From Pseudoalteromonas sp. H71 (lineage in GTDB: Bacteria > Pseudomonadota > Gammaproteobacteria > Enterobacterales > Alteromonadaceae): a stretch of DNA of 63,670 nucleotides. Positions 57,371 through 63,670 of the stretch are shown here, piece after piece (position 1 is the first letter of the stretch; every line of letters begins with the position of its first letter). The stretch spans positions 179,424 through 243,093 of the forward strand of contig NZ_LODI01000001.1 in assembly GCF_001468485.1 (NCBI RefSeq), given 5' to 3'. The notes under the pieces were generated by a model, which was not told where the DNA came from, ran no database searches, and saw only the letters and a program-made list of their open reading frames with translations. Both the position numbers and the translations under genes were made by a program.

Positions 57371-57509
57371 TGCTCAAGCACTTAGGAAGCCTCTCTCTTT
57401 AGTTAAATTATAGGTTCAACGTTTTGTTTTGCTAAGTTATGTATTTTGACGTTATCTTAACTGAGCAACTATAACTATCAGATAATAATTAAACAAAAGG
57501 AATGTACCG

Positions 57510-58925
57510 ATGTTGAATATTACAGCAACAAGTTTATATAGATCTGCACTCTCAGTTTTAACCTGCTTATCTTTATTAAGTATTTTAGTAGTACCCATAG
57601 CAAGTGCTGCAAAGCAATCTGAACCCACCGCATTAGTTGGCGGAAGACTGATAGATGGCTTTGGTAATCAGCCACTTGCCAACAGCGTAATATTAGTAAA
57701 AAACGGACTCATTGAAAAAGTTGGAACAGTTGATACGTTACCTGTACCTACGGGGTACAAAATTGTCTCAACAGAAGGCATGGATATACTTCCTGGCCTT
57801 TGGGAAAACCATGCACACTTAATGCTAAATGGTCATGCTGATTACAAGCACTGGCATAAAGAATATACTCCTAAACTAACAAGCGAAATAATGCCTGCAA
57901 GCGCTGAACAATTATTGTTAGCTGGGATCACCAGTGCCCGCGATTTAGGCGCACCATTAAAAGACTCCATTACAATAAAAAATAAAATAGAGAATGGTGA
58001 AATTCCAGGTCCACGCTTGTTTGTTTCGGGTCCCTTTTTGCAACACGAAGCCTACCCTGGTACCGAGCTGTATAGGTGGGGTGTTAAAAACGTTGAAGAT
58101 GCCAAAAAAAAGGTCAACAAATTGGCTGATGCAGGTGTTGATATTATCAAACTCATTGACCACGACATGATGAAACTTGAGGTAGCACAAGCTATTGTTG
58201 ACCAAGCCCATAAACGCAATTTAGTCGTGGTTGCTCACTCACATAAACCTGACGAAATTAGACGAGGCTTAGAAATAGGGGTGGATAATTTTGAGCACAC
58301 AGGACTTACCACAGCTCCCGAATTTCCAAACGATGTGATTGCTTTACTCAGAGAGCGCACAGCCAAAGGCAGAATTGCCGGCGGACCACTTTATTGGACC
58401 CCAACGGTAGAAGGACTTTGGAATTATGACTTAACCGTTGCCAACCCTGAGCGTTTAGATAATAAATGCTGGCACCGAGGACTAGAAAAAAGCACTATTG
58501 ATGATATTCGCGGCTCATTAAAAAATGTAGGCGAGCTTGAATATATGCAACTAACACCAATGCGCAAACCCACATTAAAACGAAAAATTCAACAATTAAA
58601 AGAATCTGGCGTAGTTTTATTGGTAGGTACCGACAGCGGAATACCAACCAAATTTCACTGTCAAAGCACATGGAACGAATTAGCTGTATGGGTAAACGAA
58701 ATGGAAATTTCTGCAATGGATACAATTCGTGCCGCGACTTATTGGCCATCAGTGCTAATGAAAGTAAACGATAAAGTGGGAACGGTAAGCGAAGGAAAAT
58801 ATGCAGATATTATTGCTGTTAAAGGTGATGTATTGCGTTATATAAACCTTTTACAGCATGTTGATCTAGTCATGAAAAACGGTAAAGTTTATAAACTAGA
58901 TGGTAAAGCGACAGCTGATAAATAA
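57510..58925 (+). CDS. Secreted amidohydrolase family protein
   Basis: A 471-residue protein with a signal peptide (ALSVLTCLSLLSILVVPIASAA). It has the amidohydrolase pattern: DILPGLWENHAHLM (HxH metal site), DIIKLIDHDM, VVAHSHKPDEI, NFEHTGLT, and VLLVGTDSGIPTKFHCQS with the metal-binding Asp, then GTVSEGKYADIIAVKGD. The substrate may be a cyclic amide or a proline dipeptide, as in related imidazolonepropionase- and prolidase-like enzymes, but cannot be fixed. AAAAGGAA lies before the ATG. Confidence 0.87.
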   Translation: MLNITATSLYRSALSVLTCLSLLSILVVPIASAAKQSEPTALVGGRLIDGFGNQPLANSVILVKNGLIEKVGTVDTLPVPTGYKIVSTEGMDILPGLWENHAHLMLNGHADYKHWHKEYTPKLTSEIMPASAEQLLLAGITSARDLGAPLKDSITIKNKIENGEIPGPRLFVSGPFLQHEAYPGTELYRWGVKNVEDAKKKVNKLADAGVDIIKLIDHDMMKLEVAQAIVDQAHKRNLVVVAHSHKPDEIRRGLEIGVDNFEHTGLTTAPEFPNDVIALLRERTAKGRIAGGPLYWTPTVEGLWNYDLTVANPERLDNKCWHRGLEKSTIDDIRGSLKNVGELEYMQLTPMRKPTLKRKIQQLKESGVVLLVGTDSGIPTKFHCQSTWNELAVWVNEMEISAMDTIRAATYWPSVLMKVNDKVGTVSEGKYADIIAVKGDVLRYINLLQHVDLVMKNGKVYKLDGKATADK

Positions 58926-58943
58926 GGTCCTACACCTTTTATT

Positions 58944-58975
58944 CTCCACTTCTTTAATACATGTTAGAAGTGGAG
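58944..58975 (+). terminator. Weak hairpin after the amidohydrolase gene
   Basis: CTCCACTTCT (58944-58953) pairs with AGAAGTGGAG (58966-58975). No T tract follows directly, so it is a weak candidate. Confidence 0.5.
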
Positions 58976-59156
58976 GAAATTTATTAAATATTCTAACTTT
59001 GTTCACCTGTAAAAGAAGCTTAATATTAGCTTTATAAATAAAAAATAAATTAAAAAAAGCAAATATCAGTCGATTCAACGTTAATGAGTTGCTGTAAGTT
59101 AACAATAATAGGATAGTAAAATACATATAAAACAATCGCGTTATCTTAGGAATATT

Positions 59157-60305
59157 ATGATCAAAGTATTATTAGCGACCAGCTTAATAGCCTCTTCATT
59201 CGCTGCTTTAAGTAATCCTTCAACTGTTGAAGAACAGCGCATCAACAAAGCCCAATCGGCAATGCCACATGTTTTAAAAGCATTTACCCCACAAGTATCG
59301 AGTTTTGAGCAGCAATTTAAAGAGCTTAACAACTTTAAAAGTGCAAAAACATTAGTACAACGCTTTAGCTTTGAACTGTGGGAAAGCGCCAAGCATCGCA
59401 TAATAAAAACCAATAATTACGACGACCGAGCACTTTACTGGGCGCGCCTGCTTTCAAGCAAAGTAATACGCACAACATCGCCTAAGTTTTCAATTACGCA
59501 GGCTCAACTAAATACCTTACTAACCCTACTTGAAGAAGGTAGCAGAGGCCGCACCGATCTTGATTTTTCATCAGGCAGCACTAAAAAAATATTACTAACG
59601 GGCTTTGACCCATTTTTACTCGATAGAAACATAAACCAAAGTAACCCCTCAGGTGTTGCAGCGTTATTACTCGACGGCCAAGTTATTAATTACAACGGCA
59701 TAAGCGCAGAAATTAACACCGTTATGGTGCCTGTGCGCTACGAAGACTTTGATCAAGGCATAATAGAATCACTACTTGCCCCCTACTACGCACTTAATAA
59801 TGTAGACATGGTAGTCACCGTAAGTATGGGCAGAACAGAATTTGATTTGGAGCACTTCCCGGGTAAACGCCGCAGTGTAACTGCCCCCGACAATGCCAAT
59901 ATTGTGTATGGTGGAACGCAAACAAACCCAGTAATACCAAAACTTAATGGCCGACCACTCCCGGGCAACGAGTTTGTAAAATTTAGCTTGCCTGTAAGTT
60001 ACATGCAACAAGCCAAAGGCCCTTATAAAGTTATCGACAACCGTGAAGTCACCACGCTTGAAAAAACCTATAAGGCGCCTTCGTACGGCGAGCTTAAAAA
60101 TAGTATTGCGGTAAATGGCGGCGGCGGTGGTTACCTGTCTAACGAAATATCGTACCGAAGTATTCGCCTACGCGATGCGCTTAATTCAAGTATACCTACA
60201 GGGCATATTCATACCCCTCGTATACAACAATTCGAACCTGAAACAGAAGCTAAAATAGTAAAACAAATAAAGGCAATGCTAGAGCAAAGCTTAGTCGCGC
60301 TATAG
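59157..60305 (+). CDS. Secreted peptidase C15-like protein with Ser at the Cys position
   Basis: A 382-residue protein, much longer than the about 215 residues of pyroglutamyl peptidase I. It has a signal peptide (MIKVLLATSLIASSFAALS) and an N-terminal helical region. The C15 fold starts near residue 140: KILLTGFDPFLLDRNINQSNPSGVAAL, then VVTVSMGRTEFDLEHFPGKRRSVTAPDN, and the catalytic-helix segment GGGGGYLSNEISYRSI. In the true enzymes the equivalent of S328 is the catalytic Cys (YxCN). The role here could be a modified nucleophile or a pseudo-enzyme. TAGGAA lies before the ATG. It is a lone gene. Confidence 0.8.
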   Translation: MIKVLLATSLIASSFAALSNPSTVEEQRINKAQSAMPHVLKAFTPQVSSFEQQFKELNNFKSAKTLVQRFSFELWESAKHRIIKTNNYDDRALYWARLLSSKVIRTTSPKFSITQAQLNTLLTLLEEGSRGRTDLDFSSGSTKKILLTGFDPFLLDRNINQSNPSGVAALLLDGQVINYNGISAEINTVMVPVRYEDFDQGIIESLLAPYYALNNVDMVVTVSMGRTEFDLEHFPGKRRSVTAPDNANIVYGGTQTNPVIPKLNGRPLPGNEFVKFSLPVSYMQQAKGPYKVIDNREVTTLEKTYKAPSYGELKNSIAVNGGGGGYLSNEISYRSIRLRDALNSSIPTGHIHTPRIQQFEPETEAKIVKQIKAMLEQSLVAL

Positions 60306-60330
60306 TTTATAAAAACAAATTTAAGCGAGT

Positions 60331-60360
60331 AATAATGGGCAATTATTGCCCATTATTTTA
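60331..60360 (+). terminator. Rho-independent terminator of the C15-like gene
   Basis: AATAATGGGCAA (60331-60342) pairs with TTGCCCATTATT (60346-60357) and a TT run follows. Confidence 0.82.
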
Positions 60361-60547
60361 ATCAGCTGAATATGGCTTTTTATGATTGGTAGGTGGAGAA
60401 TATTTTTATTGGCGTCTTCATAAAACGCTTACTTTAACGAAATAATAAAACGAAGTTATTTAAGACAAATTTTGCATTTTTTCACTCACAAATATGAAGT
60501 AAAACACTCTCTACAGGCTGCCCTTAAAAATAAATAAAATATAACGA

Positions 60548-61306
60548 CTATTTATCAAAGCTAGACAAAAACATACTTTCAGGTACTTTATTTTTAATCA
60601 TAACGTCATGGTATGTACCGTCGCTTATACCCAAATAAATCGCTTTATTCACTACCGCCATAGCTTTTAAACTTTCAGCAATGTCTTTTGCAAATGCAAC
60701 ATGAATTGAACGTTTCTCAATCACGTTAGAGTCAAATAATATGTCGTTTTTAAATTCAATCAACTCAGTGCTTAACAAATACTTGCCATAGCTTTCTGAC
60801 ATAATTAAGCGGTCTACTTTTTGGTTAAAAAGCAGTTTAAACCCTTGCTGAGCCGTGGCAACTTCTAACAGCTCATAAGTGTGATAGCCCGTTAATATTT
60901 TATCGTGCACACCTAAACGAACACCCGCAATAATATTTTCTTTGTCTTTTCTATCCTTGTGATAAAAAGCACCAAACGCCCCCACTCCAATTGGCTTTGA
61001 CAAAACCGCCCACTGCTCTCGTCCTGGCAGATTAGCTGCTAAAAATAAACCGTCAGCTTTTCCTGACTGAGTATAATAGTTCGCTCTAGCCCAAGGTAAA
61101 ACAATGGCGTCTACTTTATACCCTAGTTTAGCTAAACTTTGATTTAAAAATTGCCAGCTAGCACGATAAATTGGGTAATTCTCCATCAACATTTTGTCAT
61201 GATCATGACCAACTGCAAACGTAATGGTTTTATCCTTTTCACTGGCATTTAACGAGCTGATATTAAAGCATAAAATGTAAAGTAGAATGAGCGCTCTACG
61301 AACCAT
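60548..61306 (-). CDS. Periplasmic solute-binding protein
   Basis: A 252-residue protein with signal peptide (ALILLYILCFNISSLNAS). The fold is that of extracellular binding proteins: TITFAVGHDHDKMLMENYP, LPWARANYYTQSGKADGLFLAAN and GVRLGVHDKILTGYHTYELL. No ABC transporter lies beside it. AGAGGTTACT precedes the ATG. It is on the same strand as, but separate from, the RAYT transposase gene upstream. Confidence 0.8.
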   Translation of the reverse strand: MVRRALILLYILCFNISSLNASEKDKTITFAVGHDHDKMLMENYPIYRASWQFLNQSLAKLGYKVDAIVLPWARANYYTQSGKADGLFLAANLPGREQWAVLSKPIGVGAFGAFYHKDRKDKENIIAGVRLGVHDKILTGYHTYELLEVATAQQGFKLLFNQKVDRLIMSESYGKYLLSTELIEFKNDILFDSNVIEKRSIHVAFAKDIAESLKAMAVVNKAIYLGISDGTYHDVMIKNKVPESMFLSSFDK

Positions 61307-61350
61307 AGTAACCTCTTATTTAAAAGGGAATTTATAAGGCATAAGTCAAC

Positions 61351-61372
61351 AAGGGGTCAAATCTTGACTTCA
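61351..61372 (-). repeat. Left terminal inverted repeat of the RAYT unit
   Basis: A 22-base sequence (starts AAGGGGTCAAATCTTG, ends ACTTCA) that is the exact complement of 62450-62471. The stop codon of the RAYT gene (61357-61359) lies within it. Confidence 0.8.
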
Positions 61373-62331
61373 GACATCAAGCAATCTCGAAGCGCTTCCC
61401 ACTGTAATTTAACCTTCTTATCTTCAACCATTAATGCATTTAATCTACCAACAGTTTTTGATACTGCCGAATAGTGCTTAACATTAAAAACATTTGCTAA
61501 TGCCTGCAAATCTAATCCCGTTAAATCTTGGCAAAATTTAATAGCAAACCAACGGGGTAAGTTTTTCTCTTTTCGCCCCTTTTTAACCATAACTATATCA
61601 TCTACCTCAACATTAAGGTGTTTAGCTAAGTAAGTAATTACATCATTCGCTGAGTGCTTTTTACTAACAAGCTTACTTTCACTGTTTGATGTTGCAATAT
61701 AATCCTTTAAGTTTTCAATAAAATCTTCACAGCCTAACACCGACAGTAACTTTTTAGCGCCATAAAAAGCGCTTATCTCTTCATTGCTCTCATATTCAAC
61801 AAACTGTTTGTACGCAGCATATTTACGCTTTTTACCTTGCAGCGAAAATATAAAATCTCTATTTAGCCATTTAGGTGTCGCACCACTTTTAATAAAAGCT
61901 GAATAGCTAGACCATTTGTACTTAGCAAAGTCATCTACCAACGGGGTGCTCGTTTCAATTGGGTAACGATGAATATACCGACTAACATGTAATAAGTAAT
62001 TATCAGCATCCACCAACACTGCTTTGTAGCGCCCTCTAAACAGCGCACCATCTGTATTATGGGTACGGTTAAAGTATTGAGTATAAAGACCATTAATATG
62101 CTTCATAGCTCGGCCTAAATTAGCATCGGGGGTTTTTATTAACAGGTGGTAATGATTAGTCATTAAACAATATGAGTGCACTTCAATATTAAAACGAAGG
62201 CTTGCTTGCTCAATGCAATATAGAAAATACTTAAAGTCGTCATCGCTCAAAAAGGTATTTTCATGCCCTCTACCACGATTCATCACATGATAAAACGCAT
62301 TCTCATACTCTATTCGCAGCGGCCTAGACAT
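61357..62331 (-). CDS. REP-associated tyrosine transposase (RAYT, Y1 family)
   Basis: A 324-residue Y1-type transposase. It starts MSRPLRIEYENAFYHVMNRG, with the metal-binding HUH motif MTNHYHLLI (H60, H62) and the Tyr candidates in GLYTQYFNRT. Residues 200-324 form a long C-terminal addition that includes a DnaA-like helix (WFAIKFCQDLTGLDLQALANVFNV). RAYTs are thought to move or maintain REP sequences and are usually domesticated. Inverted repeats lie at both ends (61351-61372 and 62450-62471). GAGTG is a weak binding site. Confidence 0.88.
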   Translation of the reverse strand: MSRPLRIEYENAFYHVMNRGRGHENTFLSDDDFKYFLYCIEQASLRFNIEVHSYCLMTNHYHLLIKTPDANLGRAMKHINGLYTQYFNRTHNTDGALFRGRYKAVLVDADNYLLHVSRYIHRYPIETSTPLVDDFAKYKWSSYSAFIKSGATPKWLNRDFIFSLQGKKRKYAAYKQFVEYESNEEISAFYGAKKLLSVLGCEDFIENLKDYIATSNSESKLVSKKHSANDVITYLAKHLNVEVDDIVMVKKGRKEKNLPRWFAIKFCQDLTGLDLQALANVFNVKHYSAVSKTVGRLNALMVEDKKVKLQWEALRDCLMSEVKI

Positions 62332-62342
62332 AGCAATTCACT

Positions 62343-62513
62343 CAGTAAGCTGTAAAATAGAAATCTAGAACATTGATGTATGAAGTCAAGATTTCACCCC
62401 TTTGGTTTTCACAGTAAGCTGTAAAATATAAATCTAGAGCATTGATGTATGAAGTCAAGATTTGACCCCTTTGGTTTCAGACCCCTTTGGTTTTCAGACC
62501 CCTTTGGTTTTCA
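62343..62513. repeat. Direct-repeat array at the start of the RAYT unit
   Basis: Two tandem units of 69 bases start at 62343 and 62412, each with CAGTAAGCTGTAAAAT, AATCTAGA and TGAAGTCAAGATTT. The second unit continues into three short copies of GACCCCTTTGGTTTTCA (62464-62479, 62480-62496, 62497-62513), of which the first has one T fewer. The segment 62450-62471 is the perfect inverted match of 61351-61372, and 62381-62402 has one mismatch (C for G). Confidence 0.85.
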
Positions 62514-62542
62514 ATCTGATGCCCATAACAGAGGTAAATTAA

Positions 62543-63580
62543 GTGCCATTAAAAAATATATTACCTGTAATTCTGATGATTGGCGGAATAGCCCTTTATT
62601 TTTCTAATTTTGACAGCCCATCAAAATTAGAAAAAAACACTGTTAATATAAATACAAAACATTCAGATACTAAACACCATACAAAATTTGATGACGCTTT
62701 GCAGCTACCCCAAAATAAAAAAGAATTAGGCATCAAGGTATTAGAAAGAAAAGTTGAGCAAAAGAGGGGAATACATCAAAATTGGTGCTCAGCTTCAAAA
62801 GACGTCATAATAGAGGACCGTATACTAATCGAAGACTCCATGAGTGATTGGGATGCAAGAATAGGCAAGGCTTATGTCGGATTCCGCGCAGAGATACATC
62901 AAGATGACTTTTTTTATCCCGACAACTATGTTTTAGCTCCCTATCAAGAAATGGGCTTAGACGAACTCGAAAGGTCCGCTAATTTAAATGATAAATGGGC
63001 CATGGTGACATTTATACAAATGGCAACGTATAAAGAACATAAGAAAGCTCTAAATTTTGCAAATGAGCTACTTATTCAAGGCGCTGTTCATCATGCACTT
63101 GAGTATTTAGTAAAATCAGAATTAATTCTGGCTAAAAGTAACCTTATGAAAAACGACTTAAATAGCGCTAGCAATAATGTTGCCAATGCTATTGCATACT
63201 CAATATTAGGTCTAGAAGAGTATAGCGAAGGTGGTCTGAAAGCATATTTAGGTATTATAGAAAGAGATAAAGAACTTAAAGAACTTAAAGAAATCTTTCA
63301 ACCGTTAAGATTTTTAAAAGAAAGAAGTTCACTTATTAAAAAAACATATAACAAAGTCAGCCTAAAACTATCAGATGAGCGAGAAAGCAGATCTATTTTT
63401 CTTGAACAAGCACCAGATTTAGTCAAAAAGTACTTTAACACTAACTTGGCTGCCGTTACTTTAAATAAAGAAAAAGAATTAGACCTATTAAATGAATTGA
63501 ATATCAGCAATACATTATCAAAGGCTGACACTAAATGTGTTGATAAATTGAGAGATGCAATGCAATCTTTTGTAAAATAA
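62543..63580 (+). CDS. Membrane-anchored protein of unknown function
   Basis: A 345-residue protein with one N-terminal helix (LPVILMIGGIALYFSNF) and a long soluble part made mostly of helices, with TPR/Sel1-like features such as ERSANLNDKWAMVTFIQMAT and ALEYLVKSELILAKSN. I do not recognise the family. The start is a GTG at 62543, supported by GAGGT upstream. The gene lies just beyond the RAYT repeats, and its promoter may lie within them. Confidence 0.65.
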   Translation: MPLKNILPVILMIGGIALYFSNFDSPSKLEKNTVNINTKHSDTKHHTKFDDALQLPQNKKELGIKVLERKVEQKRGIHQNWCSASKDVIIEDRILIEDSMSDWDARIGKAYVGFRAEIHQDDFFYPDNYVLAPYQEMGLDELERSANLNDKWAMVTFIQMATYKEHKKALNFANELLIQGAVHHALEYLVKSELILAKSNLMKNDLNSASNNVANAIAYSILGLEEYSEGGLKAYLGIIERDKELKELKEIFQPLRFLKERSSLIKKTYNKVSLKLSDERESRSIFLEQAPDLVKKYFNTNLAAVTLNKEKELDLLNELNISNTLSKADTKCVDKLRDAMQSFVK

Positions 63581-63670
63581 CTAGGCATTGGTAATTTTAA
63601 TTAAACAATTTTGTTATTGATAAGTTTAGTAGAGAAGGTCACCCATTAGAAAGTTCCGGTCAAGCAGGCA

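Noticed and set aside
62464..62513. Three short tandem repeats that could be read as a CRISPR-like array
   Set aside because: The 16-17-base units follow each other without spacers, and no cas gene is near. They belong to the RAYT repeat array.

Overview
The window looks like a chromosomal segment of a marine gammaproteobacterium, most likely Pseudoalteromonas or a close Alteromonadales relative. The grounds are the AT-rich sequence, many lipoproteins and secreted enzymes, a LacZ that aligns closely with the E. coli enzyme, a PL7 alginate lyase, and a high density of AraC/LysR regulators, chemoreceptors and hybrid kinases. The genus is inferred from gene style only. I see no rRNA, tRNA, CRISPR array, prophage or plasmid functions.

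Layout. 1-4.3 kb: start of a sodium:solute symporter operon (symporter plus DUF4212 subunit), divergent from a hybrid histidine kinase with its own SLC5 transporter domain; this resembles an acetate/organic-acid sensing and uptake module. 4.3-11.6 kb: DUF2339 membrane protein, DUF4397 lipoprotein, diguanylate cyclase, YqaA-type membrane protein, DUF3754 protein. 11.6-18.8 kb: AraC regulator with lacZ, DoxX, and a YqhD-like aldehyde reductase divergent from a YqhC-like regulator with a 266-bp MITE-like element between them. 18.9-25 kb: VOC protein, a coupled pair of small membrane proteins that look like paralogues, a four-FAS1 lipoprotein, and an SRPBCC/sterol-desaturase pair divergent from an AraC regulator whose stop codon lies in a relic of the same MITE family. 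25-33.4 kb: periplasmic binding protein, hydrolases, PL7 alginate lyase, Nudix, PrpE-like acyl-CoA synthetase, an esterase broken by an in-frame TAA, two small secreted proteins and a 5'-truncated di-heme peroxidase. 33.5-38 kb: CZB chemoreceptor, DUF6515, DUF2189, DUF2237 and Dps. 38-43 kb: SGNH-like lipoprotein, a membrane protein/ECF sigma/putative anti-sigma operon, and a CsgG/DUF4810/DUF799 lipoprotein operon. 43-54.9 kb: second hybrid kinase, quinone-oxidoreductase-like enzyme with divergent LysR regulator, YdcH, an enoyl-CoA hydratase with a nonsense codon at position 4, a large lipoprotein, a NIT-domain chemoreceptor, and kynureninase coupled to a lipoprotein alpha/beta hydrolase. 55-63.7 kb: small conserved proteins, AcpH, secreted amidohydrolase, a peptidase-C15-like protein with Ser at the Cys position, another binding protein, and a RAYT transposase bracketed by inverted repeats.

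The genes form mostly short operons separated by strong hairpin terminators. The best candidates for little-described biology are the paired small membrane proteins (19.5-20.2 kb), the membrane protein/ECF sigma/TM-protein operon (39.1-40.8 kb), the CsgG-DUF4810-DUF799 operon (41.4-43.1 kb), the FAS1 protein with a nested second domain (20.4-22.6 kb), and the C15-like protein with the Cys-to-Ser change (59.2-60.3 kb). Three genes (esterase, enoyl-CoA hydratase, peroxidase) show signs of decay.
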